Shown here: in pieces, positions 49,527 through 59,740 of the stretch
How positions within the stretch are numbered: position 1 is the stretch's first letter
Layout: each line of letters opens with the position of its first letter
Assembly (NCBI RefSeq): GCF_018613575.1
Contig: NZ_JAGGPX010000011.1
Coordinates: forward strand, 103,482-167,481
Length of the DNA stretch: 64,000 bases
Origin: Planococcus sp. ISL-110
Lineage (GTDB): Bacteria; Bacillota; Bacilli; Bacillales_A; Planococcaceae
Direction of reading: 5' to 3'
Program-made: the position numbers and the translations under genes
Notes under the pieces: model-generated
What the model saw: the letters and a program-made list of their open reading frames with translations, nothing else
Told to the model about the DNA's origin: nothing
The model's database searches: none

Positions 49527-50434
49527 TCCTTGTCGCGAAGAGATTCCAGAAGTTCTGCAAATTCAGCTGGTGGTTCTGCAGAAAACTCCATATACTCAGC
49601 AGTTTTTGGATGAACAAATCCAATAACTTCCGCGTGCAGAGCCTGTCCGCCAACATCCATTGTTTTCTTCGGTCCGTATTTCGGATCTCCGACAAGCGGG
49701 TAGCCGATATACTTCATGTGTACACGGATTTGGTGAGTTCTTCCTGTTTCCAGGCGGCACTCCACAAGCGTGAAATTGCCGAAACGTTCCAATACGCGGA
49801 AATGCGTCACTGCATGCTTTCCTCTATCAACGATTGCCATGTTCTGGCGTTCTTTCGGATCGCGTGCAATCGGCGCCTGGATTGTTCCTTTGTCGTGAGG
49901 AATATGGCCGTGTACCAATGCTACGTATTTACGGGTGACGGTCTTTTTCACCAATTGATCGACCAATGATGTATGGGAAGCGTCATTTTTTGCGACCATC
50001 AATAAACCAGAAGTGTCCTTGTCGATTCTATGGACAATGCCTGGACGCACCACGCCATTGATTCCTGAAAGGTCCTTGCATTGATGCATCAAGCCGTTGA
50101 CCAATGTGCCTTTAGCATGTCCTGGAGCCGGATGGACAACCATCCCTTTCGGTTTGTTGACAACCAGTACATCTTCGTCTTCATAGACGATTTCCAAATT
50201 CAGGTCTTCAGGTACAACATCCAGTTCTACAAGCTCTGGAGGCGTGACTATGATGATGTCCTGCAAACGTACTTTGTAATTCGGTTTTACGGTAATGCCA
50301 TTAACTTTTACGGCACCTTCTTTGACCCAATTGCCGATCTGTGAACGTGACCATTCTTCATCTATCGACGACACGGCTTTATCTACTCGTTCGCCGGCCA
50401 TTTCTTTTGTAATTTCAATCGTTAAATCTTCCAT
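49523..50434 (-). CDS. RluA-family 23S rRNA pseudouridine synthase (YlyB)
   Basis: The 303-residue protein has an N-terminal S4 domain (GERVDKAVSSIDEEWSRSQIGNWVKEG region) and the RluA catalytic motif HRIDKDTSGLLMVAKN with the active Asp, then GRTHQIRVHMKYIGYPLVGD. It is the ylyB/RluD-like member always found after lspA in Bacillales; precise rRNA sites cannot be told. It shares one base with lspA. Confidence 0.94.
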   Translation of the reverse strand: MEDLTIEITKEMAGERVDKAVSSIDEEWSRSQIGNWVKEGAVKVNGITVKPNYKVRLQDIIIVTPPELVELDVVPEDLNLEIVYEDEDVLVVNKPKGMVVHPAPGHAKGTLVNGLMHQCKDLSGINGVVRPGIVHRIDKDTSGLLMVAKNDASHTSLVDQLVKKTVTRKYVALVHGHIPHDKGTIQAPIARDPKERQNMAIVDRGKHAVTHFRVLERFGNFTLVECRLETGRTHQIRVHMKYIGYPLVGDPKYGPKKTMDVGGQALHAEVIGFVHPKTAEYMEFSAEPPAEFAELLESLRDKD

Positions 50435-50910
50435 TAAGACACCTTTTTCTTTTGTTGTTTTTCGTCATAAATAATAAAGATAATCATCAATATGACACCG
50501 ATTGTCAAAGCAGCATCTGCAACATTAAATATCGGAAAATCGTAATTTATCACTGGAATCAGCACATCGACAAAATCGACGACTTCCCCGCGCAGCATCC
50601 GATCGATAAAATTGCCAATAGCTCCGCCCAACAGAACCATCAGGCTTAGCTGAAGCAAAGGCTGCCCTTTTGCGTGTTTATGAAAATAGTAAAGAATTCC
50701 AATGATGACTGCCACGGTAATGATGCCAAACAGCCACATCTGTCCCTCAAGCATTCCCCAGGCAGCGCCACGGTTACGATGCGACAGCCAGCCAAGATAA
50801 GGTTCAATGACCGGAATCCGTTCACCCAGTTCCATATTTTTCAGGACCAGCCATTTTGTCCATTGGTCTACTGCGATTATCAATAATGCAATTCCATAAT
50901 AAATAAACAT
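50434..50910 (-). CDS. lspA: Lipoprotein signal peptidase (signal peptidase II)
   Basis: Aspartyl membrane protease that removes signal peptides from diacylglyceryl-modified prolipoproteins, such as the ABC lipoprotein in this window. The 158 residues have four hydrophobic helices and both catalytic aspartates in [18 protein letters not shown] and [14 protein letters not shown], plus [14 protein letters not shown] site precedes the ATG. Unlike B. subtilis, no ylyA lies between ileS and lspA. Confidence 0.97.
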   Translation of the reverse strand: MFIYYGIALLIIAVDQWTKWLVLKNMELGERIPVIEPYLGWLSHRNRGAAWGMLEGQMWLFGIITVAVIIGILYYFHKHAKGQPLLQLSLMVLLGGAIGNFIDRMLRGEVVDFVDVLIPVINYDFPIFNVADAALTIGVILMIIFIIYDEKQQKKKVS

Positions 50911-50960
50911 CCATATCCTCCGTCAATTCATCAGTCAATCTATTTTAACACAATGTCAGG

Positions 50961-51008
50961 GAAAAAAGTAAAGGTCTGAAAAACCGGGATTCCGGTTCTC
51001 CAGACCTC
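50961..51008 (-). terminator. Terminator of ileS
   Basis: Minus-strand AGGTCTG-GAGAACCGG / CCGGTTTTT-CAGACCT stem followed by TTTACTTTTTTCC. Confidence 0.85.
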
Positions 51009-51035
51009 TTCTGCATATTTATCCAAAGGTTCCGC

Positions 51036-53798
51036 TTAAGCGTACTGTGTTTCTACGACACTTGCGCAGCGAGGGCATAGTGCCGGATGCGCTTCACTTT
51101 GGCCAATTTCTTGAGAAATTGTCCAGCAGCGTTCACATTTTTCGCCTTCAGCTTTTTCAACTGTTACCGAAACCTCGTTAAGCTTTACTGCATGTTCCGG
51201 TGCCTGGTCTTGAGTGCCACCGTATTCATACTTGGATACGATGAACAGTTGAGCAAGATTATCATCAGTTGATGCCAGCAGAGACGCCAGCTCATTGTTC
51301 CCGTAAACGGTCACTTTCGCTTCCAGCGATTTACCGATTGTTTTAGCTGCACGCGCTTCTTCCAATGCTTTCAAGACATCGTCGCGTACATCCATGAAAC
51401 GGCTCCACTTTTCGTCCAGGCCTTCAAACGCCGGATTCAAAATTGCTTCTGGGAAGTCGGTCAATTGAACACTTTCTTCCTCAACAAAGCTCAAGTATGA
51501 CCACAACTCATCAGCCGTATGCGGAATGATCGGTGCCGATAGCTTGAGAATCGCCATCAACGAATCAAACATGACTGTCTGCATCGCACGGCGATGCAGA
51601 TTATCAGCGCTTTCGATATAGACGACATCCTTCGCCACATCCAAGTAGAAAGAGCTCAAGTCGTTGGCACAGTAATTATTCAATGCATGATAGATAGTTG
51701 AAAATTCGTAGGTTTCGTACGATTTGCGAACTGTCTCCACCATCTTCTGCAGTTTCATCGCCATGTATTGATCCATTTCGCGCATGTCTTCAAATGCGAC
51801 GCGATGCTCTTTTTCATTGAAATCGGCTAAGTTTCCGTGTAGGAATTTCAGCGTATTGCGGATTTTGCGGTAAACTTCCGATACCTGCTTGAAATTCTCG
51901 TCAGAAACTCGAACGTCTGCAGTATAGTCTACAGAAGCAACCCATAGACGCAAAATGTCCGCTCCCATTTGATTCATCACTTTCGACGGTACAATGACAT
52001 TTCCTAGCGACTTACTCATCTTGCGGCCATTGCCGTCCAGCGTAAAGCCATGGCTCAAGATGCCTTTATAAGGTGCAATGCCGTTGATTGCAACACTTGT
52101 CGTCAACGAAGAGTTGAACCAGCCACGGTATTGGTCAGATCCTTCCAGATACAGATCAGCCGGGTACTGCAGATCTTCACGCTCAACAAGTACACCCTGA
52201 TGAGAAGATCCTGAATCGAACCAAACATCCATGATGTCCATCTCTTTTGTGAACAGGCCGTTCGGACTGCTCGGATGGGTGAATCCTGCAGGCATTAATT
52301 CTGCAGCCGGACGTTCAAACCAGATATTCGAACCGTTTTCACGGAACAAATCTGCAATATGCGCAATCGTTTCTTCTGTGATGACCGGATCGCCATTTTC
52401 AGCGTAGAATACTGGAATCGGAACACCCCATACGCGTTGGCGTGAAATGTTCCAATCCCCGCGGTCGCGCAGCATATTGAACAGGCGCGTTTCTCCCCAT
52501 GCCGGTGTGAATGAAGTTTCTCCGATGGCTTTCAGGATCTGGTCGCGGAATGCATCGATCGATACAAACCACTGAGCCGTTGCACGGTAAATTACCGGCT
52601 TTTTCGTCCGCCAATCATGCGGATAAGAGTGTGTGATAAATGAAAGTTTCTCAAGTGAACCAGCATTATCCAGCGCTTCCGTGATGGACTTATTGGCTTT
52701 ATCATAAAATTCTCCTTCAAATCCAGGAGCTTCATCTGTCATGATTCCACGCTCATCGACTGGACAAAGAACATCCAATCCATATTTCTTGCCTATCAGG
52801 AAGTCATCTTCACCATGGCCAGGTGCCGTATGGACGCAGCCTGTACCGGAATCAGTCGTTACATGATCGCCAAGCATAACCAATGAAGTCCGGTCATATA
52901 ATGGATGCTTCGCCAGGATATGTTCCATTTCTTCACCCTTCAATACGCGGACGAGCTCATAATCTGACCAGCCTAATTCTTCTGCAACTTCTTTCAGTAG
53001 CTCCTGTGCAATGATGTACAGGGATCCATTTGCGGAAACTTCCGCGTAATCCAATTTGGCATGAACGGAAATTCCAAGATTTGCTGGGATTGTCCAAGGG
53101 GTTGTTGTCCAGATCACCAGGTTCGTGCCTTCAGCCAATACGCCTTTGCCGTCAGTAACAGGGAAAGATACGTAAATAGATGGTGATTTTTTATCGTGGT
53201 ATTCGATTTCTGCTTCAGCCAGTGATGATTCACTTGATGGGGACCAATAAACTGGCTTCAGCCCTTTATAGATATAACCTTTGTTGGCCATTTTACCGAA
53301 TACTTCAATTTGGCGTGCTTCGTATGCTGGATCTAAAGTTACGTAAGGATTTTCCCAATCGCCGCGGACGCCGATGCGTTTGAATTGAGAACGCTGGCTG
53401 TCGATTTGCTGATAGGCATATTCTTCGCATAGTTTACGGAATTCGGCCAATGACATTTCTTTGCGGTTTACGCCTTTATTCGTCAAAGCCTGTTCAATCG
53501 GCAATCCGTGTGTATCCCAGCCCGGAACATATGGGGCGTGGAAGCCCATCATGGAGCGTGAACGGACGATCATATCTTTTAATACTTTGTTCAATGCATG
53601 GCCCATATGCAAATCGCCGTTCGCATAAGGTGGCCCATCATGAAGAATGAAGAATGGCCGGCCTTTTGTCCGATCCAATACCTTCTTGTAAATATCCATC
53701 TCTTCCCATTTCTGTTGCATTTCCGGTTCCCGGTTCGGCAAATTGCCGCGCATCGGAAACTCTGTTTTCGGCATCAATAAGGTATCTTTGTATTCCAT
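51036..53798 (-). CDS. ileS: Isoleucyl-tRNA synthetase
   Basis: Class I synthetase charging tRNA-Ile. The true start is ATG 53798 ([18 protein letters not shown]) behind AGGAGG, giving 920 residues; the open frame upstream runs through the T-box leader and is not coding. HIGH-type motif [12 protein letters not shown] (56-67), KMSKSLGN (near 595), the editing domain ([11 protein letters not shown]), and the C-terminal zinc site CERCW...CPRC are present. This is the ordinary Gram-positive form with the zinc tail. Controlled by a T-box leader. Confidence 0.98.
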   Translation of the reverse strand: MEYKDTLLMPKTEFPMRGNLPNREPEMQQKWEEMDIYKKVLDRTKGRPFFILHDGPPYANGDLHMGHALNKVLKDMIVRSRSMMGFHAPYVPGWDTHGLPIEQALTNKGVNRKEMSLAEFRKLCEEYAYQQIDSQRSQFKRIGVRGDWENPYVTLDPAYEARQIEVFGKMANKGYIYKGLKPVYWSPSSESSLAEAEIEYHDKKSPSIYVSFPVTDGKGVLAEGTNLVIWTTTPWTIPANLGISVHAKLDYAEVSANGSLYIIAQELLKEVAEELGWSDYELVRVLKGEEMEHILAKHPLYDRTSLVMLGDHVTTDSGTGCVHTAPGHGEDDFLIGKKYGLDVLCPVDERGIMTDEAPGFEGEFYDKANKSITEALDNAGSLEKLSFITHSYPHDWRTKKPVIYRATAQWFVSIDAFRDQILKAIGETSFTPAWGETRLFNMLRDRGDWNISRQRVWGVPIPVFYAENGDPVITEETIAHIADLFRENGSNIWFERPAAELMPAGFTHPSSPNGLFTKEMDIMDVWFDSGSSHQGVLVEREDLQYPADLYLEGSDQYRGWFNSSLTTSVAINGIAPYKGILSHGFTLDGNGRKMSKSLGNVIVPSKVMNQMGADILRLWVASVDYTADVRVSDENFKQVSEVYRKIRNTLKFLHGNLADFNEKEHRVAFEDMREMDQYMAMKLQKMVETVRKSYETYEFSTIYHALNNYCANDLSSFYLDVAKDVVYIESADNLHRRAMQTVMFDSLMAILKLSAPIIPHTADELWSYLSFVEEESVQLTDFPEAILNPAFEGLDEKWSRFMDVRDDVLKALEEARAAKTIGKSLEAKVTVYGNNELASLLASTDDNLAQLFIVSKYEYGGTQDQAPEHAVKLNEVSVTVEKAEGEKCERCWTISQEIGQSEAHPALCPRCASVVETQYA

Positions 53799-53820
53799 TT
53801 CTATTCCTCCTGTAGGCATA

Positions 53821-54058
53821 ATAAAAAGCCCCCATCCCTGGAAAGGGACGAGAAGCTTAGACTCGCGGTACCACCCTTGTTGCAGCCGAAGCTGCCACTC
53901 GATCACCGTAACGTGGCGTAGACGGAATTGGATACTATCGTTCACCAACTCTGCTCAAGAGTGATTTTCGTCCATGCGTTCGTACCAGGCTCCCACTGCC
54001 CCTGGTTCGCTTTGCCGTCCTGCATAGCCTACTGTCTCTATCAGCGCGTTTTTTTGTA
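53821..54058 (-). promoter_or_regulatory. T-box riboswitch of ileS
   Basis: The minus-strand leader has the T-box core AACAAGGGTGGTACCGCG (53881-53864), and a terminator GTCCCT TTCC AGGGAT continuing to GGGGGCTTTTTAT (to 53821). The 5' part forms stem I with AGAGACAGTAGGCTATGC near the start. An ATC triplet at 53965-53963, followed by A, is the likely isoleucine specifier. Uncharged tRNA-Ile should stabilise the antiterminator. Confidence 0.95.
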
Positions 54059-54065
54059 TGTCGTA

Positions 54066-54094
54066 ATTATAGAAGCAGAAAGTCTTAGAGTCAA
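54066..54094 (-). promoter_or_regulatory. Sigma-A promoter of the ileS T-box transcript
   Basis: TTGACT (54094-54089), 17 bases, TATAAT (54071-54066) on the minus strand. The -35 box includes the divIVA stop codon. Confidence 0.9.
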
Positions 54095-54612
54095 GAGTTC
54101 GACTCTTCTTTATCCTTCTCAATCTTTTCCAGATTCTGTGTATCGATATCGTATTCCAGCAAGGTCTCCCAATCATCTGTTTCGATTAAATCCAATTGGG
54201 CTTCGACCAGCATTTTAAAGCGGTTTTTGAAAATGCGGGATTGCTTTTTCAGCTCTTCAATTTCTGTCGCGATGCGGCGGGCTTTAGTCAATGATTCATT
54301 GACGATGCGGTCCGCATTTTTCTCAGCTTCTTTGATGATCAACTCTGCTTCTTTCTGAGAGTTGCGGCGAACTTCTTCTGAAGCTTCCTGAGCCACAAAA
54401 ATTGATTTCTGCAAGGTCGATTCAATTGTGTTGAAATGGCCAACCCGCTCATCAGTTGTTTTTAACCGCTCTTCAAGCGTTGACTTGTCTTTTAACAGGA
54501 TTTCATAATCTCTCATGATCTGTTCCAGGAATTCATTTACTTCATCTTCCTGATATCCTCGGAATGCTCGGCTGAATTCTTTGTTATGTATATCTAACGG
54601 GGATAATGGCAT
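54091..54612 (-). CDS. divIVA: Cell division and polarity protein DivIVA
   Basis: A 173-residue coiled-coil protein that binds negatively curved membrane at septa and poles. The N-terminal lipid-binding domain MPLSPLDIHNKEFSRAFRGY with EDEVNEFLEQI is canonical, followed by two coiled-coil stretches and an acidic tail. In spore formers it also tethers the origin; here that role is not expected. Own promoter at 54651-54679. It follows ylmH as in B. subtilis. Confidence 0.96.
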   Translation of the reverse strand: MPLSPLDIHNKEFSRAFRGYQEDEVNEFLEQIMRDYEILLKDKSTLEERLKTTDERVGHFNTIESTLQKSIFVAQEASEEVRRNSQKEAELIIKEAEKNADRIVNESLTKARRIATEIEELKKQSRIFKNRFKMLVEAQLDLIETDDWETLLEYDIDTQNLEKIEKDKEESNS

Positions 54613-54650
54613 TGAGTAAACCTCTCCTTAACTTGTCATCTTATCTTCCT

Positions 54651-54679
54651 ATTATACAGTTCATGACGTTAAATTTCAG
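54651..54679 (-). promoter_or_regulatory. Sigma-A promoter of divIVA
   Basis: CTGAAA (54679-54674), 17 bases, consensus TATAAT (54656-54651) on the minus strand, 39 bases before the divIVA ATG. Confidence 0.7.
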
Positions 54680-54706
54680 TATTATTTCGTATTTTTTCAA
54701 AGCCGC

Positions 54707-55492
54707 CTATTTTTTTGCTTCCAGGCGGCCGACCTGTATCCGGACTTTGTCCTTTTTGGTGCGGCCTTCGATCATGATTAGACGGACACGACCATAGCCT
54801 CTTGAAGAAATCATATCCGATTCGTGCAACTCAAATGATGGCTGCTCCTGGAGGGTCCAGTTGACTTTGACTTTTCCTCCATGGATCAGCGCTGACGCTT
54901 TCTGGCGGGAAATGTTATAAACAGAGCTCATGACCGTATCGAGCCTCATCGAGCTGACCGTATACGATTCTTCTGTCCATTCTTCACCCATCTCGATCAA
55001 TTCCGCTGCATCTGTTACTTCATTCAACTGAACCTTCACTTTTGCGGCGCTGACAAAATTGCTTTGCAGATACGGGCTGATTTCCTTCATGACGGCCAAC
55101 TGGACACGTTCATTGTCGATTCGGATATCCCCGAATTTGCTGCGGTCGAGACCTATTGACATTAAGGATCCCAAAATATCCGGATGGCGTAAATTGACGA
55201 ACTTCGACGGGTATTTCAATTCAAAGACCGTAATATTGAAATCTTCCTGCTGTGGCTCAAAATAGGAAGGATAAAGAAAAATCCGCTGTCTTTCCGCATC
55301 TTTAAAAGACCCGGAAGACATCATTTTCACATCACTGGAACCCATAACCGCTTCCACGATAAAACGCTGGCGAGGATCCAGGAAATCCGTCAGCTTCGGT
55401 GAATAGCGATCTTCCACTTCACGAAGCCATCCTGATACCTGTTCAATAAACTGCTGCTCTTCTTTTCTGAAATGCTGAAATATCTCTTCCAT
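54707..55492 (-). CDS. ylmH: S4-domain RNA-binding protein YlmH
   Basis: The 261-residue protein has a C-terminal S4 domain (about 183-245; RLDTVMSSVYNISRQKASALIHGGKVKVNW). YlmH is known in B. subtilis to act with stalled 50S complexes, alongside RqcH, in ribosome quality control. GGAGC precedes the ATG. Located in the ylmE-sepF-ylmG-ylmH-divIVA cluster, just after a strong terminator, so it may depend on readthrough. Confidence 0.93.
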   Translation of the reverse strand: MEEIFQHFRKEEQQFIEQVSGWLREVEDRYSPKLTDFLDPRQRFIVEAVMGSSDVKMMSSGSFKDAERQRIFLYPSYFEPQQEDFNITVFELKYPSKFVNLRHPDILGSLMSIGLDRSKFGDIRIDNERVQLAVMKEISPYLQSNFVSAAKVKVQLNEVTDAAELIEMGEEWTEESYTVSSMRLDTVMSSVYNISRQKASALIHGGKVKVNWTLQEQPSFELHESDMISSRGYGRVRLIMIEGRTKKDKVRIQVGRLEAKK

Positions 55493-55526
55493 ACAGATGC
55501 TCCTTCACATGTGATCAGTTCTTCAA

Positions 55527-55556
55527 GAAAAAAACCTCACATCACGTGAGGTTTTG
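55527..55556 (-). terminator. Terminator after ylmG
   Basis: AAAACCTCAC GTGAT GTGAGGTTTT with further T residues on the minus strand; strong intrinsic terminator ending ylmE-sepF-ylmG. Confidence 0.88.
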
Positions 55557-55558
55557 AG

Positions 55559-55822
55559 TTAAATGAGATAACCAGCCAGAACAACGATTCCCTGACTTGC
55601 TAAGCTTAAAGTGAAAATCGCTACAATTGGTGAAATATCAATCATGCCGATTGGTGGAATAAAGCGTCTGAATATATCCAAGTACGGATCCGTGATTTTG
55701 GAAATCATCTGGCCAAAGCCCGATTCTTTAATGCTTGGGACCCAGCTCATGAAGACGCTGACAATCAAGATGTAAAAATAGATGTTAATGGCCGAAAGTA
55801 ATAGGTTTACAAGAACTATCAT
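55559..55822 (-). CDS. ylmG: YggT family membrane protein YlmG
   Basis: An 87-residue protein with two hydrophobic segments flanking the conserved SWVPSIKESGFGQMISKITDPYLDIFRRFIPP block (given here in two parts: SWVPS at 26-30 and KITDPYLDIFRRFIPP at 42-57). YggT proteins are linked to division or envelope biogenesis; the molecular role is unknown. Follows sepF. Confidence 0.93.
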   Translation of the reverse strand: MIVLVNLLLSAINIYFYILIVSVFMSWVPSIKESGFGQMISKITDPYLDIFRRFIPPIGMIDISPIVAIFTLSLASQGIVVLAGYLI

Positions 55823-55842
55823 ATTATTTTATGGCACCCCTC

Positions 55843-56322
55843 TTATTGTTGATCATCGTAATAATAATCTGATATGGCGCCATCCACTTCGACAGTGTCT
55901 GGTACACACAGGAAGATGTCAGTTCCAATGCGTTGAATATCTCCGCCAAGGGCATAGACTGTCCCGCTCAAAAAGTCGATGATCCGAAGACCCTGGTCTT
56001 TTTCGATGCGCTGAAGATTGACAACTACAGCCTGCTTGCTTTTCAGACTTTCTGCAATATCCTGTGCTTCAGCATAAACCCTTGGTTCCGCCAAGCTGAC
56101 TTTCGAAGATTTTGAAGCACTCTGCAAACTGACTAAATTAGGCACAATGGTTTCCTCCGCTTTCTGGCGCCGTTCTTTCGGTGCTTTTTTCGGCTCTTGC
56201 ATTGCAGCCGGTTTTTCATACCTGGGAGTTGGCTTTTGTTGTGTTGCAGGTTGTTCCCGCACTTGTTCTTCTTCATATTCATCTAAATAAAAGAAATTTT
56301 TAAATTTGTTTTTCATGCTCAT
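55843..56322 (-). CDS. sepF: Cell division protein SepF
   Basis: Membrane-anchored FtsZ-bundling protein. The 159 residues have an N-terminal amphipathic helix ([19 protein letters not shown]), a charged proline/glutamine linker (about 20-70) and the C-terminal SepF core ([29 protein letters not shown]). Its ATG overlaps the ylmE stop by four bases. Confidence 0.95.
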   Translation of the reverse strand: MSMKNKFKNFFYLDEYEEEQVREQPATQQKPTPRYEKPAAMQEPKKAPKERRQKAEETIVPNLVSLQSASKSSKVSLAEPRVYAEAQDIAESLKSKQAVVVNLQRIEKDQGLRIIDFLSGTVYALGGDIQRIGTDIFLCVPDTVEVDGAISDYYYDDQQ

Positions 56323-56990
56323 CGCTTTGCCTCACTTTCCGACCCGACTAACGCTGTTCCAATCCGGACAAAACTTGCCCCTTCTTCAGCAGCGATTAAG
56401 TAATCATTGGACATGCCCATAGAGCATTCTGTACATGGTGCATGGGCCCAGTGTTCTTCTGATACTTGGAGTTGGAGTAATTTTAATCCTTTAAATGCTT
56501 CACGAATAACGCTTTCATCTGTTGTATTTGGTGCCATCGTCATCAATCCAACTACTTGGATCTTATCATAGACCTCCAACGATTTGATGAAATCTACTAT
56601 TTCTTCAGGTGCAATTCCACTTTTTGACTCTTCCCCGGAAACATTTACCTGAACAAAACATTTCACTTGATTGTCTGCACGTTTTTGTATTTCTTTAGCC
56701 AAGCTGAGGCGATCCAAAGAATGTAAGTAATCAATTTCATTGATGACATCTTTTACTTTTCTAGTTTGCAGATTGCCGATATAATGCCAGGACACATCTT
56801 CATCAATTGCTTCAAGTTTTTGAGCTAATCCTTCCGGACGATTTTCACCTAAATGGCGAATACCCGCCTGAATCGCTTCTTTCGTTCTTTCCACGCCCAC
56901 TTGTTTGGTAACCGCAATAACTTGTATGCCATCCTTCACAGCATTCAACTGCTCAGTGATTTCTTCAAAGACTGGTTTAATAGGTTTCAT
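56319..56990 (-). CDS. ylmE: YggS-family PLP-binding protein YlmE
   Basis: Fold type III pyridoxal-phosphate protein involved in PLP homeostasis, without known enzymatic turnover. In 223 residues the PLP lysine is in [10 protein letters not shown] (Lys29), and [23 protein letters not shown] and [18 protein letters not shown] are typical. The start has only a weak ribosome binding site but its own good promoter. ylmD, its usual neighbour, is not between it and ftsZ. Confidence 0.95.
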   Translation of the reverse strand: MKPIKPVFEEITEQLNAVKDGIQVIAVTKQVGVERTKEAIQAGIRHLGENRPEGLAQKLEAIDEDVSWHYIGNLQTRKVKDVINEIDYLHSLDRLSLAKEIQKRADNQVKCFVQVNVSGEESKSGIAPEEIVDFIKSLEVYDKIQVVGLMTMAPNTTDESVIREAFKGLKLLQLQVSEEHWAHAPCTECSMGMSNDYLIAAEEGASFVRIGTALVGSESEAKR

Positions 56991-57022
56991 GCACTCACAA
57001 CTTTTCTATAGAAGTCCAATAT

Positions 57023-57051
57023 ATTGTATCAAGATTTGGCTGATTTATCAA
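57023..57051 (-). promoter_or_regulatory. Sigma-A promoter of ylmE-sepF-ylmG
   Basis: TTGATA (57051-57046), 17 bases, TACAAT (57028-57023) on the minus strand, directly after the ftsZ terminator. Confidence 0.85.
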
Positions 57052-57065
57052 TCGAGCCCTTTCGC

Positions 57066-57096
57066 TAAAAAAAACAGCTGCCCAACCGGCAGCTGT
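57066..57096 (-). terminator. Terminator of ftsZ
   Basis: ACAGCTGCC / GGCAGCTGT stem followed by TTTTTTTTAG on the minus strand. Confidence 0.93.
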
Positions 57097-57101
57097 TCGG
57101 A

Positions 57102-58295
57102 TTAACGTCTCTTTTGACGATTGCGTAAAAACGTTGGGATGTCCAATGCATCATCGTTATTTTTTTCCTGTCTTTGCGGTTCCTGATTGTAATGAGGTGG
57201 CTGCTCTTCACGGCGCTGTTCGTCGCGGCGTTGATCTTCGCGGCGCGCATCACGGATTGAAGGTGTCGGAGACTGTTGTTGAATTGATTGCACACGGCTT
57301 GAATTCAAACCAGATCCTCTAGGTGTTCTTGGCTGCAGCTGTTCTTCATTAAAGCCGGTAGCAATAACCGTCACAATGATTTCGTCCTTCAGGTTATCGT
57401 TGATAACAGAACCGAAAATCATGTTCACTTCTTCGTCAGAAGCTGAAGCTACGATATCAGCTGCTTCCTGTACTTCATAAAGACTAAGATTTGAGCCGCC
57501 TGTGATATTCATCAGAACACCTTTTGCTCCATCAACAGAAACTTCAAGTAATGGGCTTGAAACAGCTTTTTTAGCAGCTTCTGAAGCACGGTTTTCTCCA
57601 GAAGAGACTCCGATTCCCATCAACGCAGATCCTTTATTGGACATGATTGTTTTTACATCGGCAAAATCAAGATTGATCAATCCAGGAACAGCGATCAAAT
57701 CTGAAATACCGGATACACCCTGGCGAAGGACATTGTCCGCTTCGCGGAAAGCTTCAAGCATCGGTGTGTTTTTATCAACGATTTCAAGAAGACGGTCATT
57801 AGGGATGACGATCAGTGTATCGACAGATTCTTTCATAGTTGAAATACCGCCGATTGCCTGTGTCGAACGTTTACGGCCTTCAAAAGTAAATGGACGTGTA
57901 ACAACACCTACAGTCAAGGCGCCAAGCTCTTTAGCGATTCCAGCAATGACCGGTGCTGCACCAGTACCAGTACCGCCGCCCATTCCAGCTGTTACAAAAA
58001 CCATATCCGCTCCACGAAGAGCTTCTTCGATCTGTTCTTTGCTTTCTTCTGCCGCTTTTTTCCCTACATCAGGGTTAGCTCCGGCACCAAGTCCACGCGT
58101 TAATTTTCCGCCAATTTGAAGGCGTACTTCTGCTTTGGATAAGTTTAAAGCCTGTGCATCGGTATTTACAGCAATAAATTCTACACCTTGAACTCCGTGC
58201 TCAATCATGCGGTTTACAGCATTATTTCCGCCACCGCCTACACCGATAACTTTTATTACGGCCAGTGCGTCAATATTTGTATCAAATTCCAACAT
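57102..58295 (-). CDS. ftsZ: Cell division tubulin homologue FtsZ
   Basis: GTPase that forms the Z ring. In 397 residues: [16 protein letters not shown] near 15, tubulin signature [12 protein letters not shown] (104-115), the T7 loop [11 protein letters not shown], a Q/R-rich disordered linker (about 320-380) with several RREDQRR-like repeats, and the C-terminal peptide [13 protein letters not shown] that binds FtsA and SepF. Separated from ftsA by 59 bases. No spoIIGA-sigE-sigG follow. Confidence 0.98.
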   Translation of the reverse strand: MLEFDTNIDALAVIKVIGVGGGGNNAVNRMIEHGVQGVEFIAVNTDAQALNLSKAEVRLQIGGKLTRGLGAGANPDVGKKAAEESKEQIEEALRGADMVFVTAGMGGGTGTGAAPVIAGIAKELGALTVGVVTRPFTFEGRKRSTQAIGGISTMKESVDTLIVIPNDRLLEIVDKNTPMLEAFREADNVLRQGVSGISDLIAVPGLINLDFADVKTIMSNKGSALMGIGVSSGENRASEAAKKAVSSPLLEVSVDGAKGVLMNITGGSNLSLYEVQEAADIVASASDEEVNMIFGSVINDNLKDEIIVTVIATGFNEEQLQPRTPRGSGLNSSRVQSIQQQSPTPSIRDARREDQRRDEQRREEQPPHYNQEPQRQEKNNDDALDIPTFLRNRQKRR

Positions 58296-58354
58296 TCTTT
58301 TTCCTCCTAAAATTGCTTAGCTTTTGTAGTTGCAAGCTAGATACAATGTTGATT

Positions 58355-59638
58355 TTATTCAAAGAATCGATCAAACATCTTCTTGGCTTTAGTTACGACA
58401 CTTTCAGAATTTTGTTTTGGCTGTTTTTGTTTCTTAGGTTGCTGTACTTCTTGGTGCTCGATTTTCGCAGTTCCTGAAACAGCTCCGCCATTCCCTACAC
58501 GGCCATAGAAGACATCTTCCATATACGCATATTGAATCAGGCCAACTGCCGTCGTGTACTGAGGTTCACGGACTCCGATAAATTCCGGAGTAAACAAACG
58601 GACACGCGTCTGCAGAATATTACGTGCAAGTTCAGGCAAACCATCCAATTTAGCCATACCACCGGTTAAAACGACTCCTCCTGGAAGGTCTTGGACACCC
58701 AGGCGGTAAAATTCATCTAAAATCAGTTCGAAAAGTTCTTCCAGGCGAACCCCGATTATTTCAGATATGTATTTTTGGTTATATTGTTCTGTTGAATCCG
58801 ATCCAATGACCGGAACTTCAAAGACTTCATCTTCTGAAGCATCTTCAAAAAATGCATGGCCATGTTCAAGTTTAATTTTTTCAGCTTGATCCGTCGGTGT
58901 CTTTAAAATGATGGACAAATCTTTTGTAACGTGGTCGCCTCCAACTGGAATTACAGAAGAAGCGGTCAAGTGGCCTTCTTGGAAGATGGCAATAGAAGTA
59001 GAACCTCCACCGATATCGATACACGCTGTGCCGTGATTTTTCTCGTCTTCAGTCAATGCGTAGCTTCCTGCTGCAAGCGGCTGTACGTAAATATCACGAA
59101 TTTCAAGCCCAGCTCTTTCCACACAGCGTAGAACGTTGTGCAAAATTGTTTTTGAAGTTGTCACCATTGTACCATCCATTTCAAGGCGGATACCAATCAT
59201 GCCCCGTGGATCTTTGATTTCACCCAAATGATCGACAATGTATTGCTCAGGAATGATGTTCACTAATTCCCGTTCCGGTGGAATCGACATAACTTGAGCG
59301 GCTTCCAATACACGGTCCAGGTCATCATCGGTGATTTCTCGATTTTCACTGTTCACTGCTACGATCCCTTTGACAGGTTGCAACACCGCTTTATTGGCCG
59401 GAATACCGAGAACAACTTCATGGATTGACTTGCCGATCATGCGTTCTGCCTGATCAACTGCTTTTTTAATGGACTGCACCGTCGCATCTATGTCAACAAT
59501 CGCACCTTTTTTAATCCCATTAGATTTTACATTTCCGACGCCGATTACATTCAGCGACTTGTTGGCCATTTCCCCGATTAAAACTTTAACGGATGACGAA
59601 CCGATATCTAGACTAACGTATAATTCTGATTGACTCAA
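58355..59638 (-). CDS. ftsA: Cell division actin homologue FtsA
   Basis: Tethers FtsZ to the membrane. The 427 residues show the actin-fold phosphate loops LDIGSSSVKVLIGE (10-23), ACIDIGGGSTSIAIF and VVLTGGMAKLDGL, the 1C subdomain, a basic linker and a C-terminal amphipathic membrane helix (TKAKKMFDRFFE). The start codon is TTG 59638 with GGAGG 9 bases upstream (MSQSELYVSLDIG). Own promoter at 59674-59702. Confidence 0.97.
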   Translation of the reverse strand: MSQSELYVSLDIGSSSVKVLIGEMANKSLNVIGVGNVKSNGIKKGAIVDIDATVQSIKKAVDQAERMIGKSIHEVVLGIPANKAVLQPVKGIVAVNSENREITDDDLDRVLEAAQVMSIPPERELVNIIPEQYIVDHLGEIKDPRGMIGIRLEMDGTMVTTSKTILHNVLRCVERAGLEIRDIYVQPLAAGSYALTEDEKNHGTACIDIGGGSTSIAIFQEGHLTASSVIPVGGDHVTKDLSIILKTPTDQAEKIKLEHGHAFFEDASEDEVFEVPVIGSDSTEQYNQKYISEIIGVRLEELFELILDEFYRLGVQDLPGGVVLTGGMAKLDGLPELARNILQTRVRLFTPEFIGVREPQYTTAVGLIQYAYMEDVFYGRVGNGGAVSGTAKIEHQEVQQPKKQKQPKQNSESVVTKAKKMFDRFFE

Positions 59639-59673
59639 TTCGTGGCACCTCCTTATTAAACTGCTGTACTTAT

Positions 59674-59702
59674 ATTCTATTGTAAATTGTGCACCTTGTC
59701 TA
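59674..59702 (-). promoter_or_regulatory. Sigma-A promoter of ftsA-ftsZ
   Basis: TAGACA (59702-59697), 17 bases, TAGAAT (59679-59674) on the minus strand, each one base from consensus. Confidence 0.75.
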
Positions 59703-59740
59703 AGAAAATCGCAAAACTTAGAAAAATTTCCTTTGATTAT

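Noticed and set aside
53799-53948. 50-codon N-terminal extension of ileS
   Set aside because: The extension is translated from the T-box antiterminator and terminator; ATG 53798 has AGGAGG and matches the family start.
57172-57262. Tandem repeat in the ftsZ 3' region
   Set aside because: The repeated CGGCGC/CGTCGCGG words encode the Arg/Glu/Gln-rich disordered FtsZ linker and do not look like a separate element.
57502-58119. 205-codon plus-strand frame opposite ftsZ
   Set aside because: Antisense to the highly conserved FtsZ GTPase domain; composition reflects reverse reading of glycine/alanine-rich code.
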